The notes beneath the pieces were generated by a model that had not been told where the DNA came from, searched no databases, and worked only from the letters and a program-made list of their open reading frames with translations. Made by a program: the position numbers and the translations under genes. From Herpetosiphon llansteffanensis (GTDB lineage Bacteria; Chloroflexota; Chloroflexia; Chloroflexales; Herpetosiphonaceae): a stretch of 64,000 nucleotides of DNA. Below, one piece after another: positions 15,280-23,839 of the stretch. Numbering within the stretch: the first letter of the stretch is position 1; each line of letters begins with the position of its first letter. The stretch spans positions 62,001 to 126,000 of the forward strand of contig NZ_PUBZ01000092.1 in assembly GCF_003205875.1 (NCBI RefSeq), written 5' to 3'.

Positions 15280-17094
15280 ATGGCACCAGTTAACCCAGAT
15301 AATGATCCACTGTATCGCTTGCGTCACTCGACGGCGCACGTGTTGGCCCAAGCTGTACTTGAAATTTTCCCTGAGGGCAAAATTGCAATCGGCCCGCCAG
15401 TTGAAAATGGCTTTTATTACGATTTTGATTTGCCACGGCCATTAACGCCAGATGATCTCAAAGACATCGAGGCCAAGATGCGCAAAATCATCAAGGCCAA
15501 ACATCGCTTTGCCTATCGTGAAGTTTCGGCAGATGAAGCCCGCGAATTGTTCAAAGACCAGCCCTACAAGCTCGAATTGATCGCTGGTTTGGCAAAGGGC
15601 GAAGATGAATATGGCGAAAAAGCCGCCGCCGCCGACACGATCATCTCGACCTACAAACATGATTCGTTTGAAGATTTATGTAAAGGCCCACACGTCGAAA
15701 GCCTGAGCGAAATTCCCGCCAATGGCTTTAAGTTGTTGCGGGTTTCGGGCGCATATTGGCGTGGCGATGAAAAACGCCCAATGTTGCAACGGATCTATGG
15801 CACGGTTTGGCCATCGAAAGAAGAGCTTGATCATTACTTGTGGCAGCAAGAAGAGGCCAAAAAACGCGATCACCGCAAGCTTGGCCGTGAGTTAGGTTTA
15901 TTTACCTTCTCGCAAAAAGTCGGCGCTGGCTTGCCGTTATGGCTGCCCAAGGGCGCAATTCTGCGTGATGTGCTTGAGCGTTTTCTTCGCCAAGCGCAAA
16001 TCGACCGTGGCTATTTACCAGTCGTCACGCCGCATATGGGTAAGATCGATCTCTACAAAACGAGCGGTCACTGGTACACCTATCGCGATGGTATTTTCCC
16101 ACCAATGAGCGAAATTGCCAATGACGACCCGGAAAATCCCGAGGGCGAAATTTATCTGCTCAAGCCGATGAACTGCCCACATCACATCGAAATTTATGCC
16201 AGCGAACCACGTTCGTATCGCGATTTGCCCTTGCGCTTGGCCGAGTTTGGCACGGTCTATCGCTATGAGCATAGCGGCGAATTAACCGGCTTGCTACGAG
16301 TGCGCTCGTTCACGGTCGACGATTCGCACTTGTTTGTCACGCCCGACCAACTTGAAGCAGAATTTTTGAAAGTTGTTGACTTGATTCTGTTTGTCTTTGG
16401 CACGATGGGCTTGAAGGACTTCCAAGCGCGGGTTGGCTTGCGCGAGGTCGGCAATCCCAAGTACATCGGCTCTGACGAAGTGTGGGAAAAAGCCCAAAAC
16501 GCGATTATTAATGCTGCCGAAAAGAAGGGCTTGAATTATGTGGTGGTTGAAGGCGAAGCAGCATTCTACGGCCCCAAACTCGACTTCATCTTCCGCGATG
16601 TGCTTGGCCGCCAATGGCAACTTGGCACGGTGCAAGTCGACTACAACTTGCCAGAGCGCTTTGAAATTGAGTACACGGGCGAAGATGGTCAAAAGCATCG
16701 GCCAATTATGATTCACCGTGCGCCATTTGGCTCAATCGAGCGTTTTGTAGGCACGTTGATCGAACAATATGCAGGTGCATTCCCGGTCTGGTTGGCACCA
16801 GTTCAAGTCACGTTAGTGCCGATTACCGACCGCCACGTGGCGTATGCTGAATCAGTGGCAGCCAAACTTAATGCTCAAGGCTTGCGGGTTGAAGTTGATG
16901 CCAGCAACAACCGCATGAATGCTAAAATTCGCGATGCCCAAAAGCTGAAAATTCCGTATATGTTGGTGGTTGGCGATAAAGAAGAGGAAAACGGTGCTGT
17001 CGCGGTACGCCAACGCGCTGGCGGCGACCTCGGCTCAATCAGCGTCGATGAGTTCATCGCCCGCATCAAGGATGAAGTGGCGAACTACCAATAA
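15280..17094 (+). CDS. thrS: Threonyl-tRNA synthetase lacking the N-terminal TGS domain
   Basis: This 604-aa enzyme charges tRNA-Thr. It starts directly in the editing (SAD) domain. The editing-site residues are visible as His16 and His20 in RHSTAHVLAQAV and Cys134/His138 in EDLCKGPHV. The class II core follows with zinc and motif residues MNCPHHIEIYASEPRSYRDL, motif 2 YRYEHSGELTGLLRVRSF, and motif 3 HRAPFGSIERFVG. The C-terminal anticodon domain begins VWLAPVQVTLVPI. E. coli ThrRS is about 640 aa with a TGS domain in front, which is absent here. ATG 15280 has GAGGAG upstream. The T-box about 1.2 kb upstream probably controls it. A strong terminator follows. Confidence 0.96.
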   Translation: MAPVNPDNDPLYRLRHSTAHVLAQAVLEIFPEGKIAIGPPVENGFYYDFDLPRPLTPDDLKDIEAKMRKIIKAKHRFAYREVSADEARELFKDQPYKLELIAGLAKGEDEYGEKAAAADTIISTYKHDSFEDLCKGPHVESLSEIPANGFKLLRVSGAYWRGDEKRPMLQRIYGTVWPSKEELDHYLWQQEEAKKRDHRKLGRELGLFTFSQKVGAGLPLWLPKGAILRDVLERFLRQAQIDRGYLPVVTPHMGKIDLYKTSGHWYTYRDGIFPPMSEIANDDPENPEGEIYLLKPMNCPHHIEIYASEPRSYRDLPLRLAEFGTVYRYEHSGELTGLLRVRSFTVDDSHLFVTPDQLEAEFLKVVDLILFVFGTMGLKDFQARVGLREVGNPKYIGSDEVWEKAQNAIINAAEKKGLNYVVVEGEAAFYGPKLDFIFRDVLGRQWQLGTVQVDYNLPERFEIEYTGEDGQKHRPIMIHRAPFGSIERFVGTLIEQYAGAFPVWLAPVQVTLVPITDRHVAYAESVAAKLNAQGLRVEVDASNNRMNAKIRDAQKLKIPYMLVVGDKEEENGAVAVRQRAGGDLGSISVDEFIARIKDEVANYQ

Positions 17095-17105
17095 TTTAGC
17101 GGCTG

Positions 17106-17144
17106 CCGCAAGCGATCAGCAATCTGATCGCTTGCGGTTTTTTT
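17106..17144 (+). terminator. Rho-independent terminator of thrS
   Basis: CCGCAAGCGATCAG (17106-17119) and CTGATCGCTTGCGG (17124-17137) form a perfect 14-bp stem with a 4-nt loop, followed by seven T. Confidence 0.93.
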
Positions 17145-17682
17145 ATTTACGTGGTCGTGGAACTAGTGGAGTTAAGGAATCGGGATCACGAGAAATATTA
17201 AGATCGAGCCTTTCGTTATTTTTTAAATTCCGATCACCAGTTAATATCTCAGGCTCAAATCGCTTCATTTTTCGATAATAATTTGCAATGTATAGAATCA
17301 TTGCGTCACCAAAGGAAATTTTTTGTTTAGCTAAACCCTTCCACATTTCCGATATTTTTTGTAATTGTTGTTCTAAAATAGTATGTTCGGTAAAGGCTAT
17401 CCAAGGACTATCACCAGATAATTGTCTTTTTAAGATATCTAAAAATGGCATTGCAATTACATTTCTATCATACTCGTTTTTTATCTGAGCAATATGGTTA
17501 CCAGTTTCAATAATTGTGGCTAATGGTAAAACGATTGTTTCCTGCTTGCGAATAATTTCTTGAATTTTTTGATCGGCCTTTGAGTAATCCCAAAATATAT
17601 CATTACTTCCACAAGTATCTTTACCTGGAATTTTCAGATAGACACATAATACCGAGGTGTCCATAATATAAATTTTTCGCAT
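17143..17682 (-). CDS. PIN-like nuclease, partner of the OLD-like ATPase
   Basis: This 179-aa protein shows the acidic pattern of PIN-fold ribonucleases: Asp8 in YIMDTSVLCVYL, Glu59 in ATIIETGNHI, Asp126 in ISFGDAMILYIA and Asp150 in ILTGDRNL. These four would hold the metal ions for RNA or single-strand cleavage. ATG 17682 follows the stop of the ATPase gene by one base, with a GGGG-type ribosome site, so the two are made together. The region is AT-richer than thrS next door. The pair of an ABC/OLD-type ATPase and a nuclease recalls defence modules such as Septu or PARIS, where the ATPase restrains an effector. That role is inferred. Confidence 0.78.
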   Translation of the reverse strand: MRKIYIMDTSVLCVYLKIPGKDTCGSNDIFWDYSKADQKIQEIIRKQETIVLPLATIIETGNHIAQIKNEYDRNVIAMPFLDILKRQLSGDSPWIAFTEHTILEQQLQKISEMWKGLAKQKISFGDAMILYIANYYRKMKRFEPEILTGDRNLKNNERLDLNISRDPDSLTPLVPRPRK

Positions 17683-17683
17683 A

Positions 17684-18886
17684 TTATTCCCCTTGCTCCT
17701 GCGTATCCTCAATTGCTTGATCAAGTTTGCCCGTTGTTGCCAAATAACCAACGCCACCACTTGCCAAAAGCTTTGGCAGTGCATCCACATTATCAAGCAA
17801 GGTCAATTCGCTATAGCCTTGTGGGTTACGATGCGCAACCGTGATAAAGCCAATGTAATCGGGGGTCATTGCATCAAGCAAGGCCGGATTATGGGTTGTA
17901 ACGAGTACATCAATCTGGCGTTTGACGGCGATTTCGCGCAACATCTCCAATAGTAATTTAGCGCGTGATGGGTGTAGACCATTATCAACTTCTTCGATAA
18001 TTAAATTGCTGCCTTCTGGCCGTGTCAATAAAGCTGTCAGAATTGCCAAAAAGCGCAGGGTTCCATCAGACATACGACGACTATCAATATTAAAGGTTTG
18101 ACCATTGGGCCATGTTTCTTCGCAATACAGCATTGCATTTCTGCCAAGAAGGCCAATTTTCTCAACCCACACCTTACCAACATCATTTTCGGGGAGTCGA
18201 GTAAGATACTCAGTAAGTTGTTGCTCAATCTTTTGACGTTTAGCATCGTCTAATGCAGCAAGCACTCCGGCGAGATTGGAACCATCATTTTCTAGTAAAT
18301 CAGAAATTTCTGCAAAGTGATTTATATTTTTTGGTATTACATCTAAATTAAGGATATTTGTAAAAACATTATTAATATATTTAATGTATTTTGATACTTC
18401 TTCAGAAAAAAAATAAATTAATGTTTTATTAATAATTGAAATATTTGACGGAATTTTAATTTCAAATTCTCCATCCTTTATTATCTGTAGCTTATTATTC
18501 TCGAATAAAATAGGTTTTGTATCAAATTCAATTCCACTTTCTTTTAATTTAATTTTTTCGGCTGTAATTTGAATATTATTCATAATATTAATTCTTATTT
18601 TATATGTAAATTCCTTTTCAATTTTATCAGTTTCATTCTGATGAAACTCAACTTCTAATTCAAAGGAATCGCGCCCATACAATGGTGCAAATTCTGCTCC
18701 ACCCCTTAAATTACTGAGAGCTTTTTCTAATTCTTCGCCATCTGCTAAGGCTTTTAATAAACTCAAAGCATCAAGCACATTTGATTTGCCGCTCGCATTC
18801 ATGCCAATTAAGACCATAATTTGGTCGAGGTAGAGGGTTGTATCTAAAAAGCTTTTCCAGCGGCGAAAGGTAATTGAGTGAATCAT
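17684..18886 (-). CDS. OLD-like (AAA_21/AAA15) ATPase, defence-module candidate
   Basis: This 400-aa protein has Walker A GMNASGKSN (28-36), an ABC-like signature region RRMSDGTLRFLAIL (about 271-284), Walker B LIIEEVDNGLHP (295-306) with Glu-Glu, and a TTHNPALLD switch (about 330-338). There is no TOPRIM domain after it, unlike true OLD nucleases. Residues about 75-198 are a Lys/Ile/Asn-rich insert encoded by extremely AT-rich DNA, while both ends have normal composition. ATG 18886 with GAGG upstream is chosen over a TTG two codons earlier. TATAAT (minus strand, 18924-18919) may be the -10. It is coupled to a PIN-like nuclease gene. Confidence 0.85.
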   Translation of the reverse strand: MIHSITFRRWKSFLDTTLYLDQIMVLIGMNASGKSNVLDALSLLKALADGEELEKALSNLRGGAEFAPLYGRDSFELEVEFHQNETDKIEKEFTYKIRINIMNNIQITAEKIKLKESGIEFDTKPILFENNKLQIIKDGEFEIKIPSNISIINKTLIYFFSEEVSKYIKYINNVFTNILNLDVIPKNINHFAEISDLLENDGSNLAGVLAALDDAKRQKIEQQLTEYLTRLPENDVGKVWVEKIGLLGRNAMLYCEETWPNGQTFNIDSRRMSDGTLRFLAILTALLTRPEGSNLIIEEVDNGLHPSRAKLLLEMLREIAVKRQIDVLVTTHNPALLDAMTPDYIGFITVAHRNPQGYSELTLLDNVDALPKLLASGGVGYLATTGKLDQAIEDTQEQGE

Positions 18887-18932
18887 AAGCAACCTCAGGC
18901 ATAGGGAGCATTTGGCTCATTATACTCTAGAT

Positions 18933-18974
18933 AAAAAAACCGCCAGGTGCTTGGGTTTACCCAAGCGCCTGGCG
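18933..18974 (-). terminator. Terminator of the subtilase gene
   Basis: On the minus strand CGCCAGGCGCTTGGG pairs with CCCAAGCACCTGGCG, followed by seven T (18939-18933). It starts about 25 bp after the protease stop and separates it from the ATPase/PIN operon. Confidence 0.92.
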
Positions 18975-18999
18975 AGAAGATGAGCCAACGAACTAAAGT

Positions 19000-21900
19000 T
19001 TAGTTGCGGCCAACCACGGGCAAGTAGACAGTGTGAGCTGCGCTGACTTGTTTGGTTACAATCGTCTTGTTGCCATAGCTATCGCTTACTTCCACCCGAA
19101 CCGTGTAGGTCATGTCGGGGTCAGTATAGGTATGGCCAACTGGCGTGCCAGCTGGAGTGGTAACGATGGCTGAGCCATCGCCGAAGTCCCAGCGATATTC
19201 GACTGGCACAGCATCATACTCTGAGGTCAGATCAACATCGAACATGGTTTGTGAACCATTTGCTGTGGTCAAAATCGTGCCGGTTGCATCATCCCACAAG
19301 ACTTTGAAGAAGGTTTCGAGCAACTCTTGGCGGCTGGTGGTGTCACTCAGGTTGTTGACCCCTTCTAAGCCGAAGGTGGTGTAGATCGAGCGACCCAAAT
19401 AGCTGATGCCTGGGTTTTCCAAGGTTGGTTGAGCGCGATGGAAGCGACCAGTCGTCGCTTCTTCTTCGCCAGCAATCGAGAACAATGAGCGAATCAACTC
19501 ATCGCGATTTGGATCGAAGTCGGTGCCATACAGCGATTCAAGTGCATCAACACTGCGTTGGTTGCGAGCGCCGTCGCCCAAGCTAGCATTGATGTTAATT
19601 TCCATATCTTGGAATACTTCTGGCGCTTGAGTCGTAGCGGTCAATGGTTTGGTAACCGTAACCACGTTTGATGAGTTGATGTTGGGGCGCAAGAACTCAC
19701 CACTCAATACACTGGCATAGAAGAATGATTCAGTGTCTGGGCTGGTTGAATTGAGCACTTGAGCCAAATTCTGACCCATCGCGATGATCGTACCGCCGTT
19801 ATTTGCGTATTCGGTCAAGCGATCCATATCCAAGGCGGTCAATGGAGTGGGAACCGTAAACGCACCATTGCGTTGATCGTAGTTACCAGTGAAATAGACA
19901 ATGGCTTTATATGGATACAATTGTTCAGCTGGTGGCAAGAAGGTGGTAACAGCGCCAGCCAAATTATCAACATCCAAGACTTGATAGCTCAAGCCAATTT
20001 CTTCAAGTGTTTCGGTGTAGTAGCTGGTTACATCGATATACTCTTCACCGATTGATGAGCTACCGTCGTTATCAATTACTAACACATCAACATTGGCAGC
20101 AGGCTTGGTTACCCGTGCCCAAGCTGGCATGTGGGCATCGTGGGTTGGGCCATCAAGCACAATAAAGCCTTGATTATCGCCATAGCCACGGCCAGCCAAG
20201 CTGTTGAAGGTAACGGTGAATTGAGCGCTGCCATTGGCTGGAACAGCAATGCTGTTGGTTGCTAAGGTAACGCCAGCCATTGGGGTAATGTTGTTGAAAC
20301 CACCACCAGTATATTGGGTGCTGATGCTATAGGTTTCGGCAACATTGGTTGCGTTGGTGACGGTCACCAAAATTGATTTGGTTGTGCCGCTCAAGACTTG
20401 GCCAAAGCTCAAGCTTGGTGGGCTTAAGAAGACACCTGGGTTTGAGGCTTTGCTCAAATCGATCCGGCCAGCGCCCATATCCAATGGTTGGGCTGGTGAA
20501 CCATCAGCGACTGTAACCCCAATGTACTTCGAGGTGCTCATCAAAGCCGATTTGATTTCGTCGTTGGTCCAGCTTGGGTGGGCTTGGCGTAACAAGGCTG
20601 CCGCACCAGCAACGTGAGGTGCTGCCATCGAGGTACCCGATGCAGTGCCATAGCCAAGGTGACGGGCTTCGCCGGTTGCGCCTGGGGTGTAGCCATGTGA
20701 AAGGATATTCACGCCAGGAGCGGTTACGTCTGGCTTCAAGACATCGCCAACGCCTGGGCCACGGCTGCTAAAGCCAGCAATTACGTCTGGGGTGCTAGCG
20801 GCAACATAGGTCGATGGGTTAATTGAAGCAACTGATGCGCTGCCATGTTGGCCATACCAGTTAAACAAGCCAGTCCCTGGCGTAAAGCCAATCATAATCA
20901 CTGGGATGGTTACTTGAGCGCCAACAGCACCAGCGCCCATGTTAATCAGCGTATTGCCATTGGCTGCATTGTTGTAAATCACAACGTAGCTAGCACCAGC
21001 ATTTTGGGCATTGAGGGCCTTGACCCCAAACTCACAATCGCCACGCTGAATCAAGGCAATTTTGTTAGTAAATGTGCCGGCAGCAAATGCGGTACAACCA
21101 GTCAAGTTTGCTGGGGTAGCTGCACTGCCTGGCATATATGGTAAGTTTACAATGCTATTAACAGGTGCGCCAAACGCCGCTGCTGCAATCGGAATCGTTT
21201 GCAAGGTTGGCGAGATTGGGGTTGGTTGGGTTACATCCAAACGACCAGCAGCAAACGTGCCTTGGGTCGTGCTAGCTGCTACCACAATATACTCATCTGA
21301 TGGGTGATCCGAGGTGCCTTTGTTGGGGCCAGCATTGCCAGCAGACATTGACACAAAGATCCCAGCATTTGAGGTGTTGATCAAGGCAGTATCAAGGGCA
21401 TCGAATTCGCCGCCCAAGCTGCCTGGGCCACCACCCCATGAGTTGTTAACCACGTCGGCTTCGTCAGCCACAATATCTTCAAGGGCTTCAATCCCTTCAG
21501 CATTGTAGAACGAGCCAATCCCGTTGACACTCGCATAGAATACCCGATAGCTCATGATCCATGCTTTGGGAGCGACACCGCTCATTGATGGCAAGCTCAA
21601 GCCGCTAAAGGTTGCGGTGACGACATCGCCAGCTGCAATCCCTGCGGTGTGAACCCCGTGAGGCGTGCCATTGGTGCCTGGCCATGGGTTTTGGTCGCCA
21701 TTGGCTGGGCCGTCCCAATCGCGGAAGTAGGCCCGTGAAGCAATGATTTTGCCGTTGTTATTTTGGGTCAAACCCACGCCGTTGGCTGGATAGCCATCTG
21801 GGTAGCTGTAGCCGACACCGCTGAACATTGGCGCATCTTTGTGCACGCCACCGTCCATCGAGGCAACCTTAATCCCAGCGCCAGCATTGCTACGGCCCCC

Positions 21901-22476
21901 AATTTCAGCACTATTCCACAGGGCTGGCGAACCAATCAAGGTGTTGCTCAAGTGCAAATCTGCTTGTTGTGGCAAGTCAAGGTGCACAGCTTTGACATTT
22001 GGCAATGAGGCTAAAATCTTACGGGCATCGTCACGTTTGGCATCGCCAACGTTAACGGTCATCCCGTTAAAGACCACGCTATAACGCAGTTCGTCTTTAG
22101 CACCAAATTCATCGACGAAGGTTGCAACCTTTGAGCCTGGCAATGCTTTGCTCATATCTGCCACAAAGAGGTTTTGTTCAGCCTCTAATTGCGCCAGATA
22201 GGCCTTGGCATCAGCAGCCTTAAGATCTAAACGTTGGTTGGCGGTACGAGCCTTGTTGGTGCTTTTGCTCCAAGCAGCCAAAGCAGGTGATTCCAACTCT
22301 ACAATCAAACGTGGCGAAGCTGACACAGCTTCAGCAACACCATCGCTGGTTATAGGATTTGTATCAACCGTTACTGGAACTTTTTGCGCTGTTGTAGCGA
22401 CTGGCTGTGCAAATAAGCTAATCACCAAGGTGAGTAAGCTGAAAATTACAGCCCAACGTGGAAGGAAACGATTCAC
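19000..22476 (-). CDS. Secreted subtilisin-like protease (S8) with PA and PKD domains
   Basis: This 1158-aa exported protease has a signal peptide at about 1-30, an I9-type propeptide at about 55-170 and an S8 catalytic domain from about 195. Asp208 lies in VASMDGGVH, His273 in GTPHGVHTAG, an oxyanion Asn in SAGNAGP and Ser616 in GTSMAAPHVAG. A PA domain is inserted at about 430-550. Ig/Fn3-like sections follow, then a large alpha/beta section from about residue 800. Near the C-terminus is a PKD domain (YRWDFGDGS, VGHTYTDPD). The protein ends VYLPVVGRN, a tail style I associate with secreted Chloroflexota proteins. The start is GTG 22476 with AAGGAGG just upstream. It would degrade extracellular protein, fitting a predatory or scavenging lifestyle. 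Confidence 0.93.
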   Translation of the reverse strand: MNRFLPRWAVIFSLLTLVISLFAQPVATTAQKVPVTVDTNPITSDGVAEAVSASPRLIVELESPALAAWSKSTNKARTANQRLDLKAADAKAYLAQLEAEQNLFVADMSKALPGSKVATFVDEFGAKDELRYSVVFNGMTVNVGDAKRDDARKILASLPNVKAVHLDLPQQADLHLSNTLIGSPALWNSAEIGGRSNAGAGIKVASMDGGVHKDAPMFSGVGYSYPDGYPANGVGLTQNNNGKIIASRAYFRDWDGPANGDQNPWPGTNGTPHGVHTAGIAAGDVVTATFSGLSLPSMSGVAPKAWIMSYRVFYASVNGIGSFYNAEGIEALEDIVADEADVVNNSWGGGPGSLGGEFDALDTALINTSNAGIFVSMSAGNAGPNKGTSDHPSDEYIVVAASTTQGTFAAGRLDVTQPTPISPTLQTIPIAAAAFGAPVNSIVNLPYMPGSAATPANLTGCTAFAAGTFTNKIALIQRGDCEFGVKALNAQNAGASYVVIYNNAANGNTLINMGAGAVGAQVTIPVIMIGFTPGTGLFNWYGQHGSASVASINPSTYVAASTPDVIAGFSSRGPGVGDVLKPDVTAPGVNILSHGYTPGATGEARHLGYGTASGTSMAAPHVAGAAALLRQAHPSWTNDEIKSALMSTSKYIGVTVADGSPAQPLDMGAGRIDLSKASNPGVFLSPPSLSFGQVLSGTTKSILVTVTNATNVAETYSISTQYTGGGFNNITPMAGVTLATNSIAVPANGSAQFTVTFNSLAGRGYGDNQGFIVLDGPTHDAHMPAWARVTKPAANVDVLVIDNDGSSSIGEEYIDVTSYYTETLEEIGLSYQVLDVDNLAGAVTTFLPPAEQLYPYKAIVYFTGNYDQRNGAFTVPTPLTALDMDRLTEYANNGGTIIAMGQNLAQVLNSTSPDTESFFYASVLSGEFLRPNINSSNVVTVTKPLTATTQAPEVFQDMEININASLGDGARNQRSVDALESLYGTDFDPNRDELIRSLFSIAGEEEATTGRFHRAQPTLENPGISYLGRSIYTTFGLEGVNNLSDTTSRQELLETFFKVLWDDATGTILTTANGSQTMFDVDLTSEYDAVPVEYRWDFGDGSAIVTTPAGTPVGHTYTDPDMTYTVRVEVSDSYGNKTIVTKQVSAAHTVYLPVVGRN

Positions 22477-22678
22477 CAGTCCTCCTTATAGCGCTTTGCC
22501 AAATCCTACCAAATGACCGTGGTTAGTAGTGGAGTTACCTGTGGATATTTCATTGAGGTAGGCGGCGCTAAAAATGCAGATACTGAATATTATGCACTGA
22601 ACTGTGGAGTTATGCAAATAGGCTTAGCGAAGCTAGCAGCAACTGAACATAGACCTACGATTAAGTGTCGCAGATGAC

Positions 22679-22707
22679 AGCGAAGCCGCATTGTTAGTGG
22701 CTTCGCT
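22679..22707. terminator. Hairpin downstream of the aldo/keto reductase gene
   Basis: AGCGAAGCC (22679-22687) and GGCTTCGCT (22699-22707) form a perfect 9-bp stem without a clear T-run. It lies 40 bp after the reductase stop. Nothing else is seen in the 22477-22746 gap. Confidence 0.45.
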
Positions 22708-22746
22708 CCGCAATTGAGCAGCATGGCCGCTGGGCCTCAAACTAAT

Positions 22747-23679
22747 TTATTGGCCAGCTTGGTTCAAATATTCAACCGCAGCTGGGGTTAATTCGAGCTT
22801 GGCGGCCTTGATCAGATCGTTAACTTGATCAAGATTGGTGGCACTTGCAATTGGCGCAGTAATGCTTGGCCGCGCAATTTGCCATGCTAAGGCAACTTGG
22901 CCAGGGGTCGCTTGTACCTCAGCAGCAACTTCATCAAGTGCCTTGAGCAGCGCCCAACCTCGTTCATTAAGATATTTTCGCACTCCTGAACCACGAGCGC
23001 TTTGGCCCAAATCTGCTTCACTGCGATATTTACCAGTTAAGAAGCCTGAGGCCAAGGTCGAATAGGGAATTACGCCCAAAGCTGCTTGTTGGCAAACTGC
23101 TTCCAAATCGCCTTCATAGCGGTCACGATCATAGAGGTTGTACAAGGGTTGCAGGCTTTCGTAGCGGGGCAGATTATGCTGCTGGCTAATATCCAGTGCT
23201 GCTTGCAAGCGTTCAGCACTATAATTCGAGGCCCCAATTGCCCGAACTTTGCCTTGTTGAATCAGCTCGCCAAACGCGCTCAGGGTTTCTTCCAAAGGCG
23301 TTTCAGCATCATCAACATGGGCTTGATAGAGATCAAGATACTCGGTTTGCAGCCGTTGCAATGAGCCATCAATCGCCTTAGCAATATTGGCCTTCGATAA
23401 GCCGGTGCCAGCGCCAACTTTGCTCAAAATAAGCAGATCGTCGCGGCGTTGGCGTTGTTTAATCCATTCACCAATCAGCGTTTCCGATTCGCCACCCTGA
23501 TTGCCCTCAACCCAGGCCGAATAGACATCAGCCGTATCGATTGCATTTAAGCCTGCATCGATAAAGGCATCAAGCAAACGAAAGGTTTGCGCCCGATCAA
23601 CCGTCCAGCCAAAAACATTGCCCCCAATTACAATCCGTGGAATTCGCAGTTCCGACTTACCAAGTTGACGTAGTTGCAT
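22747..23679 (-). CDS. Aldo/keto reductase
   Basis: This 310-aa cytoplasmic NADPH-dependent reductase starts MQLRQLGKSELRIPRIVIGG. The AKR barrel landmarks are present: DAGLNAIDTADVYSAW, which contains the catalytic Asp and Tyr; LILSKVGAG, with the Lys; YLDLYQAHVDD, with the catalytic His; and VRAIGASNYSAERL. The C-terminal IARPSITAPIASATNLDQVNDL contacts the cofactor. It resembles the YajO/YhdN type of broad aldehyde and ketone reductases. ATG 23679 has AAGGA upstream. A longer frame from 23742 lacks a ribosome site. The natural substrate is unknown. Confidence 0.9.
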   Translation of the reverse strand: MQLRQLGKSELRIPRIVIGGNVFGWTVDRAQTFRLLDAFIDAGLNAIDTADVYSAWVEGNQGGESETLIGEWIKQRQRRDDLLILSKVGAGTGLSKANIAKAIDGSLQRLQTEYLDLYQAHVDDAETPLEETLSAFGELIQQGKVRAIGASNYSAERLQAALDISQQHNLPRYESLQPLYNLYDRDRYEGDLEAVCQQAALGVIPYSTLASGFLTGKYRSEADLGQSARGSGVRKYLNERGWALLKALDEVAAEVQATPGQVALAWQIARPSITAPIASATNLDQVNDLIKAAKLELTPAAVEYLNQAGQ

Positions 23680-23779
23680 CAAAAAAATCCTTCCATACGC
23701 ACAGCAATTGTTGCTAGCTGGTTGATGGATTAATAGTAGCACTAGAAATTCCGCTCAGCCATGCAATTTGCTGTTTAAT

Positions 23780-23816
23780 CAACAAAACCCACCCTTTTTC
23801 AGGATAGGTTTTGTTG
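23780..23816. terminator. Hairpin after deoB
   Basis: CAACAAAACC (23780-23789) and GGTTTTGTTG (23807-23816) form a 10-bp perfect stem, 24 bp after the deoB stop on the minus strand. No strong T-run follows. Confidence 0.45.
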
Positions 23817-23839
23817 ACTATCAATTAACAGCTGAAACG

